From NCBI GenBank assembly GCA_946480555.1, contig CAMLLE010000176.1, forward strand, positions 1 to 6,624: a stretch of DNA of 6,624 bases. The letters run 5' to 3'. A program made the position numbers and the translations under genes. Source of the DNA: an uncultured Verrucomicrobia subdivision 3 bacterium. Lineage in GTDB: Bacteria; Verrucomicrobiota; Verrucomicrobiae; Limisphaerales; CAMLLE01. Numbering within the stretch: position 1 is the first letter of the stretch; every line of letters starts with the position of its first letter. Of the stretch, positions 1 through 6,439 are shown piece by piece. The notes beneath the pieces are model-generated. The model was not told where the DNA came from. It searched no databases and saw only the letters and a list, made by a program, of their open reading frames with translations.

Positions 1-1300
1 TGTCATCGATCACGCACGCGCCATAGACAATTTCATCCCGGCCATCGCCGTCCACATCAGCCACGCTCACGGAGTGATCACCCTGACCGCGGTATTTCCG
101 GTTCGCGGGTGAAGTGTCGCTGTCGAACACCCAGCGCAGCGCGAGCCGTCCATCGCGCCAGTCCCACGCCGCGAGCACGGTGCGCGTGTAATAGCCGCGG
201 CACATCACGAGGCTCGGACGTTTGCCATCCAGATAAGCCACGCATGCGAGGTAGCGTTCGGAGCGATTGTAGGAGCCGTCGCCCCAGACTTCCGCCAGCT
301 CGTCGGGCGCGGGATCGTGCTTCGACGGATGGCGGCCGGGAACGTAGTCGGCGGTCGCCAGCGCGGCGCCGGTCAAGCCGTCGAACACAGTGAGGAACTC
401 CGGTCCGCGATCGATGTGCCCGCGTGCATTGACGTGGTTCGCATTGGCATCGCCGATGACTTTGCCGGTGCCATCGATGGTTCCATCGCCGGTTTTGCAC
501 GCCAGTTCTGCGCGGCCGTCGCCATCGAAATCATAAACCAGGAACTGCGTGTAATGCGCGCCGCCGCGGACGTTCTTGAGCCGGATTTCCCAAAGCAACG
601 TGCCGTTGAGTTTGTACGCCTGAAGAATTGGCGGGTCAGTGATTCCAGCCGAGCCGTTGTCGCGGCTGCGGCCAGTTTGCATCAGCACAATTTCATAGTC
701 GCCATCACCATCCAGGTCGCCGACGGAGCTGTCGCCCGGGCTGTAACCTTCGATCGGTTTCAGCGGAATCGATTGAAAGGGCAGGGGAAGCGCGCTGGCG
801 GGGAAAACGAAAGGCCGGCTGAGTTCACCTGTTTTCCCGTTCACCACCGCCTGAACGAAATAGGACGTGCGACCGCCCAGGTTTGCATGCGAGTCGATGA
901 ACCACGTCGGACCCGTGAGCGGTCCGGCATTCAGCCGAACAGGGTCGTTGAACGCGGGCGCATTGGTGAAAGCGCGGCGCCCAAACCCTCCGCCGCGCCC
1001 GAACTGCCCGGGCGGGCGTTCCGTTTTTCGATAGACATTGAACGCGATGTCCTTTGGATCCGTGCCCAGGAGCCGCCAGCTGACGAAGACTTTTCCATCC
1101 GGCTGATGCACCGCCACCACACCGCGGCCGAGATGCTCCATCTGGCGTTGGGCGAAGGCGGAAGGAGCGACGATGAGAAGAATCGCAAGCATGACGAGCG
1201 CGAAGGAGCGTGGGCCGGCCGACCGCGCGATGGAATCGAGGGAAGGAACTTGCGGGCGAGCCGCCCGCGCTTCGGCGGGGTCATTCTGAGCGGATTGCAT
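1..1300 (-). CDS. Rhamnogalacturonan lyase, polysaccharide lyase family 11 (3' end missing)
   Basis: This is the N-terminal 433 codons of a secreted lyase predicted to cut the rhamnogalacturonan I backbone of plant pectin by beta-elimination. The frame is open on the minus strand to the left edge. After an N-terminal extension comes a hydrophobic segment (about residues 35-48, MLAILLIVAPSAFA) with a likely signal-peptidase site after Ala50. A family-typical domain follows (RQMEHLGRGVVAV, then VFVSWRLLGTDPKDIAFNVY, about residues 52-92). Calcium-type propeller motifs are GDLDGDGDYEIV (near 195), YDFDGDGRAELACKTGDGT (near 260) and ADVDGDGRDEIVYGACVIDD (414-433); WGDGSYN and RGYYTRTVLAAWDW lie between. 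These match PL11 enzymes such as Bacillus YesW and YesX, which are about 610-620 residues, so roughly 180 are beyond the window. ATG at 1300 is the longest start; ATG at 1192 (Met37) would leave a short signal peptide with no basic n-region, so 1300 is preferred though uncertain. A Gly/Arg-rich insert (FGRGGGFGRRAF) lies near residues 97-112. It is transcribed away from the lysophospholipid gene. Confidence 0.93.
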   Translation of the reverse strand, partial: MQSAQNDPAEARAARPQVPSLDSIARSAGPRSFALVMLAILLIVAPSAFAQRQMEHLGRGVVAVHQPDGKVFVSWRLLGTDPKDIAFNVYRKTERPPGQFGRGGGFGRRAFTNAPAFNDPVRLNAGPLTGPTWFIDSHANLGGRTSYFVQAVVNGKTGELSRPFVFPASALPLPFQSIPLKPIEGYSPGDSSVGDLDGDGDYEIVLMQTGRSRDNGSAGITDPPILQAYKLNGTLLWEIRLKNVRGGAHYTQFLVYDFDGDGRAELACKTGDGTIDGTGKVIGDANANHVNARGHIDRGPEFLTVFDGLTGAALATADYVPGRHPSKHDPAPDELAEVWGDGSYNRSERYLACVAYLDGKRPSLVMCRGYYTRTVLAAWDWRDGRLALRWVFDSDTSPANRKYRGQGDHSVSVADVDGDGRDEIVYGACVIDD

Positions 1301-1380
1301 ACGGCTGTTCGACGAACGTTGATCGTAGAGGGTTGCAGGAAAGTGAATGTCCGCTGCCGCCAAAACTGGTGATGTGGGCG

Positions 1381-1489
1381 CGTTGCAGCGGCGGTCTGTG
1401 ACCGCCGTGGAACCGGTGGTTGGGATTTGAATGGGACTCGTGTAACTCGTCCCTCCGATTCCGTCGGGGGTCGCAGACCGCCTACAGCG
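1381..1489. repeat. Composite inverted repeat framing repeat copy A
   Basis: The left arm is 1381-1403 (ending GGCGGTCTGTGACC) and the right arm is 1469-1489 (starting GGTCGCAGACCGCC). They are inverted copies with a few substitutions and a 2-base length difference. The left arm alone also forms a perfect 8-bp stem, CGGCGGTC-TGT-GACCGCCG (1389-1407). The 65 bp between the arms contain copy A. The whole unit looks like one dispersed repeat nested in, or joined with, another. Confidence 0.7.
1431..1460 (+). repeat. Interspersed 24-bp repeat, copy A
   Basis: The core at 1435-1458 starts GACTCGTGTAACTCGTC and ends CCTCCGA. It is identical over 24 bp to the copies at 6360-6383 and, inverted, at 6254-6277. 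The core contains the direct repeat ACTCGT-GTA-ACTCGT and a weak hairpin with GGGAC/GTCCC arms. It lies between the divergent PL11 lyase and the phospholipid gene. Confidence 0.9.
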
Positions 1490-1564
1490 GGGATTCAATG
1501 TTTGGCCAAAGTTTTTCGATTCGGCTTTGCAGACCCGGCTCGCTAGCTTCTGCGGCATCAAACC

Positions 1565-4500
1565 ATGAGCAACGCCAACACGCCGGAGCCGTCGCATTCA
1601 TCGCTGAAAGGTTTTTGGAGCCTGTTCATCACGCAGTTCCAAGGCGCCTTCAGCGACAACGTTTTCAAGTTCCTGGTCGTTCTTTTCATCACAAGCACGC
1701 GACCACCGGGCGAGCGGGACAAGCTGATCTCCGTGGCGCTGGCAATGTTCGCCGTGCCCTTTGTGATTTTCTCGATGGCGGCAGGCTACCTGGCTGATCG
1801 CTTCAGCAAACGAACAGTGATCGTCTGGACCAAAGTGGTTGAAATCGGAATCATGATTTTTGGCACGGTGGGTTTGTTGATGGGCAACGTGCCGTTTCTG
1901 CTCGCCGTCATCTTCTTGATGAGCACGCAAAGTGCATTTTTCGGCCCCTGTAAATACGGTTCACTCCCGGAGTTGCTGACCGAAAAGCGGCTTTCCTGGG
2001 GGAATGGCATCATCGGCTTCGGGACCTTCGTGGCCATCATCATCGGGGGCGTGACGGCCGGATTTCTTCACGAAGAACTCGGCGAACAGCGTTACCTCGC
2101 AGGGTTTCTCCTGGTGGCTCTCGCGGGGCTCGGGTTGGGCGCCAGCTTGGGAATCCCGCGATTGCGAGAGGCCAATCCAGCCAAGGAACTCCGGCTGAAT
2201 CCGCTGGGCGACGTCTGGCAGAATGTAAAAAGCATTGGCAAGGATCGGGTGCTGGCGCTGGCCGTCGCGGGCAGCGCGTATTTCTGGTTCATCGGGGCGT
2301 TGTTCGGCGAACCGGCCATCATGATTTACAGCCAGGACGTGCTGAAGCTTCAGGAGAAGGAGCTCATGATCCTTCGTGCCATGCTCGCCGTCGGGATCGG
2401 CCTTGGCAGCGCCGCCGCTGGTTTCCTCTCAGGGAAAAAGATCGAATACGGGCTGGTGCCGCTCGGCGCTTTGGGACTCTCGGTATGCGCTGCGGTGCTG
2501 GGCTTGATCAAACTCACGCCGATCGGTGCCGGGGTGGTGCTGGCGTTGCTGGGATTTGCCGGCGGCTTTTTCATCGTGCCGATCAATGCGTTAATCCAGC
2601 ACCGGCCCAATCCCGAAGACAAAGGGTCGATCGTTGCAACAAACCTTTGGCTGTCCGCCGTTGGTGTCGCCCTGGCTTCAGGTGCGTTTTATTTGCTGCG
2701 CACGGTTCTCAAACTGGAGCCAGCCACGATCTTCACGGTCGGCGCTGTCGTGACTGCCATTGGCACTGCATACGCCATCAAGATTCTTCCCGACGCGTTG
2801 CTGCGCTTCGCGCTCTGGTGCGCCGTGCACACGCTCTACCGCGTGCGCGTTCTCGGTCGCGACAACATTCCGTCCAAAGGCGGAGCGCTGTTTGTCTGCA
2901 ACCACGTTTCCTTCGTGGACGCCGTCTTGATGCTCGCCTCTACCGATCGCCAGGTGCGGTTCATCATGTTCAAGGGGCAGTACGAACAGCCCTGGATCAA
3001 ACCGTTCGCGAAAATCCTTGGTGTGATCCCGATCTCTTCCGAACAACGACCGCGTGAGTTGATTCAATCGCTGCAAACGGCCAGCGACGCCATTCGTGCC
3101 GGCGAAGTTGTCTGCATCTTTGCAGAAGGCCAGATCACGCGCGTGGGACATCTGCTGCCGTTCCGCCGCGGGTTCGAACGCATCATGAAGGACGTGGAAG
3201 CGCCAGTCATTCCGGTGGGAATCGACGGCGTTTGGGGCAGCATCTTCAGCTTCGACAAAGGGCGGTTCCTTTGGAAATTGCCGCGGCGTCTTCCGTACCC
3301 GGTCACAATCAACTACGGCAGACCGCTGGCGCACACCGCCACGCCGATGGAAGTGCGATCCGCCGTGCAGGAGTTGCTGGTCGAAGCGTGGCAGGAACGC
3401 AAAGCGCGGATGCGCCCGCTGCCGATCGCGTTGGTGAACACGGCGAGAAAATATCCGCTCCGCTGTGCGGTGGCTGACGCGCAATCACCGCGATTGAACT
3501 TCATTTCGGTGCTGATTCGCTCCGTGCTGCTGGCGCGCCGGCTGCGAAACGTTTGGGCGAATCAGAAGATGGTGGGCCTGCTCCTGCCACCATCGGTGCC
3601 GGGCGCGCTGGTCAATTACGCCGCGTTGATGCTGGGCAAGGTGCCGGTGAATTTGAACTACACCGTTTCCGAAGAAACGCTCGCGTCGTGCATCAAACAA
3701 TGCGGCATCACGACTGTGATCAGCTCGAAAACGTTTCTCTCGAAGGTGAAACTGAAAGTGCCCTGCGAACTGGTGTTGCTGGAGGAAGTGATGGGAATGG
3801 GGGCGGCAAATACCGCGCTGGCGGCTGCCGAGAATGCATCGTCTCCTGGCGCGGATGTCCAATCGACTGTGCCGAAGGTTTCCGAACCCGCATTGCCTGC
3901 GGGCGCACGACGCTCGCCGTGGACTCCGCCATCATTGGCAGAAAAGCTCACGGCCATTCTCATCGCGCTCATCGTTCCCGACCGCTGGATTCAGCGTGTG
4001 CTCGGCGCGGAACGGCGTTCGCAACTGGACGATCTCGTCACGGTGATTTTTTCCAGCGGCAGCACGGGCGATCCCAAAGGCGTGATGCTCAGTCATTACA
4101 ACGTGGGCTCCAACGTCGAGCAGTTGGAACAAGTCTTCGGCTTGAACCACCGCGATCGAATCCTCGGCATCCTGCCATTCTTCCATTCCTTCGGCTTCAT
4201 GGGAACGCTCACGTTGCCCGCGATGCTCGGCGTCGGAGTCGTGTATCATCCCAATCCGCTCGACGGGAAAACCATTGGCCAGCTCGTGCGCGATCACGAA
4301 GTCACGTTCCTGCTCGCCACGCCGACTTTCCTGCAAATCTACATGCGCGGCTGCGGTGCGGATGATTTTGGAAGTTTGCGCGTCGTGATGACAGGCGCGG
4401 AGAAACTGCCGGATCGTTTGTCTGCAGCGTTCGAAGAGCAGTTCGGAATTCGTCCGCTGGAAGGTTACGGCTGCACGGAATGCGCCCCCGCCGTGGCGGT

Positions 4501-5239
4501 GAACACCTTGGATTTCCGATCGGCAGGATTCCGGCAGGTAGGTGGCAAGCGCGGCAAGATCGGCCATCCATTGCCGGGTGTTTCTGTGCGCATTGTCGAT
4601 CCACAAACGATGGAACCTGTCCCGGTCGGCCAGTCCGGCCTGATGCTCGTGAAAGGGCCCAATGTGATGCAGGGCTATCTTGGCAAACCGGAGAAGACGG
4701 CTGAAGTGCTGATTTCCAAAACTGGTAGCGCAGCCGTCGCGGCTGCGAGTTTAGGCGGCGTCTCGCCGCAAGTTGGAAACCGGAGCGGGACGCCTCCAGA
4801 ACCCGCAGGCGAAGACGCCCGCGCTACGGACAGCAAATGGTATGTCACCGGCGATATTGCCGCCATCGACGAGGATGGCTTCCTGCAAATCACCGATCGC
4901 TTGAGCCGCTTCAGCAAAATCGGCGGCGAAATGGTCCCGCACATCAAGGTGGAGGAGAAACTGCACGAGCTGGCTGGATCGACCGAACAGACATTTGTCG
5001 TCGCCGGTGTGCCGGATGAGAAAAAGGGCGAACGTCTGGTGGTGTTGCACAAACTGAGTGCAGAGAAGTTGCAGCCCGTTCTGGAAAAACTCACAGCAGC
5101 AGATTTGCCGAACCTTTGGAAACCGCGCGCAGATCAGTTTTTCCAAATCGAAGCGTTCCCGTATTTGGGCACCGGGAAACTGGACTTGCGCAAGATCAAG
5201 GAACTCGCAGCTCAGTCGAGCAGCGCCGTCGCTGCGTAG
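1565..5239 (+). CDS. LplT-PlsC-Aas fusion: lysophospholipid flippase / acyltransferase / acyl-ACP synthetase
   Basis: A 1224-residue inner-membrane protein predicted to flip lysophospholipid inward and re-acylate it. Residues 1-410 are an LplT-like MFS transporter with about a dozen hydrophobic helices; QFQGAFSDN, GYLADRFSKR, FFGPCKYG and GGFFIVPINALIQ match LplT. Residues 420-600 are a PlsC-type acyltransferase with NHVSFVD (HX4D: His447, Asp452) and FAEGQIT (Glu521). Residues 625-1224 are an AMP-forming ligase: SSGSTGDPKG (830-839), EGYGCTE (966-972), WYVTGD (1092-1097), KIGGEM (1118-1123) and catalytic-type Lys1205 in LGTGKLD. All key residues are present. E. coli makes separate LplT (about 397 residues) and Aas (719), so the fusion is about 100 longer. 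The excess lies mainly in a linker at 746-790 and a repeat-derived insert at about 1054-1088. ATG at 1565 puts the first LplT motif where expected; no Shine-Dalgarno is visible. Domain identity is clear; exact lipid and acyl substrates are inferred. Confidence 0.95.
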   Translation: MSNANTPEPSHSSLKGFWSLFITQFQGAFSDNVFKFLVVLFITSTRPPGERDKLISVALAMFAVPFVIFSMAAGYLADRFSKRTVIVWTKVVEIGIMIFGTVGLLMGNVPFLLAVIFLMSTQSAFFGPCKYGSLPELLTEKRLSWGNGIIGFGTFVAIIIGGVTAGFLHEELGEQRYLAGFLLVALAGLGLGASLGIPRLREANPAKELRLNPLGDVWQNVKSIGKDRVLALAVAGSAYFWFIGALFGEPAIMIYSQDVLKLQEKELMILRAMLAVGIGLGSAAAGFLSGKKIEYGLVPLGALGLSVCAAVLGLIKLTPIGAGVVLALLGFAGGFFIVPINALIQHRPNPEDKGSIVATNLWLSAVGVALASGAFYLLRTVLKLEPATIFTVGAVVTAIGTAYAIKILPDALLRFALWCAVHTLYRVRVLGRDNIPSKGGALFVCNHVSFVDAVLMLASTDRQVRFIMFKGQYEQPWIKPFAKILGVIPISSEQRPRELIQSLQTASDAIRAGEVVCIFAEGQITRVGHLLPFRRGFERIMKDVEAPVIPVGIDGVWGSIFSFDKGRFLWKLPRRLPYPVTINYGRPLAHTATPMEVRSAVQELLVEAWQERKARMRPLPIALVNTARKYPLRCAVADAQSPRLNFISVLIRSVLLARRLRNVWANQKMVGLLLPPSVPGALVNYAALMLGKVPVNLNYTVSEETLASCIKQCGITTVISSKTFLSKVKLKVPCELVLLEEVMGMGAANTALAAAENASSPGADVQSTVPKVSEPALPAGARRSPWTPPSLAEKLTAILIALIVPDRWIQRVLGAERRSQLDDLVTVIFSSGSTGDPKGVMLSHYNVGSNVEQLEQVFGLNHRDRILGILPFFHSFGFMGTLTLPAMLGVGVVYHPNPLDGKTIGQLVRDHEVTFLLATPTFLQIYMRGCGADDFGSLRVVMTGAEKLPDRLSAAFEEQFGIRPLEGYGCTECAPAVAVNTLDFRSAGFRQVGGKRGKIGHPLPGVSVRIVDPQTMEPVPVGQSGLMLVKGPNVMQGYLGKPEKTAEVLISKTGSAAVAAASLGGVSPQVGNRSGTPPEPAGEDARATDSKWYVTGDIAAIDEDGFLQITDRLSRFSKIGGEMVPHIKVEEKLHELAGSTEQTFVVAGVPDEKKGERLVVLHKLSAEKLQPVLEKLTAADLPNLWKPRADQFFQIEAFPYLGTGKLDLRKIKELAAQSSSAVAA
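4725..4827. repeat. 103-bp palindromic repeat element inside the lplT-aas-type gene
   Basis: The segment begins GTAGCGC and ends GCGCTAC, a perfect 7-bp terminal inverted repeat. The arms continue as an imperfect inverted repeat of about 30 bp (CGTC...CTGCGRGTT on each side). Inside are two tight hairpins: CGCAGCCG-TCG-CGGCTGCG (4729-4747) and GCGGCG-TCT-CGCCGC (4755-4769), plus a smaller GGCG-AAGA-CGCC (4808-4819). It is translated in frame as about 35 residues rich in Ala, Gly, Ser and Pro (residues 1054-1088), between GYLGKPEKTAEVL and the conserved WYVTGD motif, where E. coli Aas has a shorter loop. It resembles dispersed intergenic palindromes I recall from Verrucomicrobiota. Its family membership is inferred and its terminal boundaries are approximate. 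Confidence 0.75.
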
Positions 5240-5331
5240 GGCGGCGAATCCGACGTGTCGTCGTGTTTATTTTTACAAAGTAGGGCGCGTCGCTCCCCCC
5301 CCGCCGCAGCGTTTTAACCACACGACGGGCG

Positions 5332-5386
5332 CACGCGGAGAGGCGCACTCTAGTTCGGCCTTCGCGTCCTTTGCGCCCTTCGCGTG
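5332..5386 (+). terminator. Hairpin downstream of the phospholipid fusion gene
   Basis: The left arm CACGCGGAGAGGCGCA (5332-5347) pairs with TGCGCCCTTCGCGTG (5372-5386) with one or two imperfections and a 24-nt loop. It starts about 90 bp after the stop codon and is followed by GGCATTTTGTTC, a modest T-rich run. The TTTTAACCAC ahead of it and the TTCGCGTCCTTTGCGCCCTTCGCGTG-like wording inside resemble a low-complexity dispersed repeat common in environmental bacteria. It may serve as a terminator, be a repeat remnant, or both. Confidence 0.4.
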
Positions 5387-5502
5387 AGGCATTTTGTTCA
5401 ATGTGCGTTTATGGTCGTGGGACTCCTCGCGTCGTCTCCTGCAGGGTGTTGCACACGTAAAGCTTGTCTCCCCAGCCGTTTCCCCGTAATCAGCCGACAC
5501 GT

Positions 5503-6252
5503 ATGATTCTTCTCTTCGACATCGGCAACACCAACACGCATGTCGGCCTCGCGGATGACAAACGCGTGGTGAAGCATCGCGATCTGCCCACTGATTCGCT
5601 GCGCAACGGCAGCGTGCGGGATGAGCTGATGGATTTCGTGGGGCGCGCGCGTGTGGAGGGCGCCGCGCTGTGCAGCGTTGTTCCCAAGGCCACGCCGCTC
5701 GTGCTGAAAGCCGTCTGGCAACTGTGGAAACTCGACACGCTGGAGCTTACGCCGAAAACGCTACGCATCGTGGGCATCGATTATCCGAAACCCAGCAGCA
5801 TCGGCCCGGACCGTCTCGCCAATGCCGCTGCCGCGTGTCATCTCTTTGGCGCGCCGTCGGTCGTCGTGGATTTCGGCACGGCGGTGACTTTCGATGTCGT
5901 GAACCGGAGCTGCGATTACGTTGGAGGCATCATTGCGCCGGGGCTTTCGGCGATGACGGATTACCTGCACGAAAAAACCGCATTGCTGCCACGAATCCAG
6001 ATTCGGGAGATTGCCAGCCCGATCGGAAAGAGCACCGAACACGCGATGCTGGTGGGTGCCGTGCATGGGTATCGCGGACTGGTGCGTGAGTTGATCGTGG
6101 AGTTGAAACGCGAACTCAAGGCGCGGCGGTTGCCAGTGGTCGCGACGGGCGGATACGCGAAGTTGATTGCTGCGAAGCTGCCGGAGATTTCTGCCGTGGA
6201 ACCAAACCTGACGTTGGAAGGTTTGCGCCTGGTGCTGTCGAAGCATCAGTGA
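5503..6252 (+). CDS. coaX: Type III pantothenate kinase
   Basis: A 249-residue cytoplasmic kinase that phosphorylates pantothenate with ATP, the first step of coenzyme A synthesis. It belongs to the ASKHA fold, and the family is known to need a monovalent cation and to resist CoA feedback. The N-terminus MILLFDIGNTNTHVG gives the phosphate-binding loop with Asp6. GPDR (101-104, Asp103) followed by LANAAAAC is the family signature. DFGTAVTFD (from Asp123) is the second phosphate loop, and GGIIAPG (141-147) and ATGGYA near the C-terminus also fit. The length is normal for CoaX. The frame is open further upstream and could start at TTG 5464, but family members begin a few residues before DIGNT, so ATG 5503 is chosen. 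There is no Shine-Dalgarno sequence. The stop codon overlaps the first base of an interspersed repeat copy. Its usual partner in other genomes, birA, is not next to it here; trpA follows after 187 bp. Confidence 0.96.
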   Translation: MILLFDIGNTNTHVGLADDKRVVKHRDLPTDSLRNGSVRDELMDFVGRARVEGAALCSVVPKATPLVLKAVWQLWKLDTLELTPKTLRIVGIDYPKPSSIGPDRLANAAAACHLFGAPSVVVDFGTAVTFDVVNRSCDYVGGIIAPGLSAMTDYLHEKTALLPRIQIREIASPIGKSTEHAMLVGAVHGYRGLVRELIVELKRELKARRLPVVATGGYAKLIAAKLPEISAVEPNLTLEGLRLVLSKHQ

Positions 6253-6285
6253 TCGGAGGGACGAGTTACACGAGTCCCCATTCCA
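6252..6285 (-). repeat. Interspersed 24-bp repeat, copy B (inverted)
   Basis: On the minus strand this reads GGAATGGGGACTCG followed by TGTAACTCGTCCCTCCGAT, matching copy A apart from one extra G before GACTCG. Its end overlaps the last base of the coaX stop codon. It pairs with copy C to make a long inverted repeat. Confidence 0.9.
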
Positions 6286-6346
6286 ACGAGTCCCCATTCC
6301 AGTTTTTCGGCGGAGAGAATGGGGACTCGCATAGCTCGTCCCTCCG
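6254..6346 (+). terminator. Long hairpin after coaX formed by opposed repeat copies
   Basis: The arms 6254-6283 and 6317-6346 are complementary at 27 of 30 positions, with the three mismatches at the centre and a 33-nt loop. The structure begins two bases after the coaX stop. It could end or stabilise the coaX transcript. There is no clear U-tract after the stem, so a classical intrinsic terminator is not shown; the terminator role is inferred from position and stem strength. Confidence 0.45.
6270..6301. repeat. Perfect 16-bp tandem duplication
   Basis: ACGAGTCCCCATTCCA occurs twice head to tail, at 6270-6285 and 6286-6301, with no mismatch. The unit is one half of repeat copy B plus its flank, so the duplication happened after that copy was in place. 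The second unit can also pair with copy C. Confidence 0.93.
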
Positions 6347-6348
6347 AA
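6317..6348 (+). repeat. Interspersed 24-bp repeat, copy C (diverged)
   Basis: It reads GAATGGGGACTCG, then CATAGCTCGTCCCTCCGAA. It differs from the core of copies A, B and D at three positions, all in the central five bases (CATAG in place of TGTAA). The flank GAATGGG is shared with copy B. Confidence 0.88.
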
Positions 6349-6357
6349 GGTCGGATC

Positions 6358-6386
6358 GTGACTCGTGTAACTCGTCCCTCCGAATC
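6358..6386 (+). repeat. Interspersed 24-bp repeat, copy D
   Basis: The core at 6360-6383 is identical to copy A. It follows copy C in the same orientation after only about ten bases and lies about 55 bp upstream of the trpA start. It lacks the ATGGG flank found in the other copies. Confidence 0.9.
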
Positions 6387-6439
6387 GGGCGAGGAACGCG
6401 CTTGCCTACGCAAAGTTGAATCCCGAAACTCTGCCGCGC

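Noticed and set aside
317..1372. A 351-codon open frame on the plus strand
   Set aside because: It is the exact codon-register complement of the PL11 lyase frame; the minus strand reads clear family motifs, the plus strand none.
1501..1510. Perfect palindrome TTTGGCCAAA upstream of the phospholipid gene as an operator
   Set aside because: Ten bases is easily met by chance, there is no second copy and no known regulator to link to it.
2678..3484. A 268-codon minus-strand frame within the phospholipid gene
   Set aside because: It lies opposite conserved acyltransferase motifs, is Arg/His-rich with no recognisable domain, and is a by-product of high GC.
3553..4365. A 270-codon plus-strand frame offset from the fusion gene
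   Set aside because: It overlaps the ligase domain, whose own frame holds all the motifs; the alternative product is Arg-rich and unrecognisable.
5295..5302. Run of eight C as a phase-variation tract
   Set aside because: It is intergenic, more than 200 bp ahead of coaX, and not placed between promoter boxes; it may be a sequencing-prone homopolymer.
5420..5446. GGGACTCCTCGCGTCGTCTCCTG as a fifth copy of the 24-bp repeat
   Set aside because: Only the GGGACTC and TCGT parts match; the similarity is too weak to call.
5464..5502. TTG start giving coaX 13 extra residues
   Set aside because: CoaX proteins begin directly before DIGNT; ATG 5503 fits and the extension resembles no family N-terminus.
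6252..6386. CRISPR array from the repeated 24-mers
   Set aside because: The copies differ in orientation and spacing, there are no uniform spacers and no cas genes are in the window.
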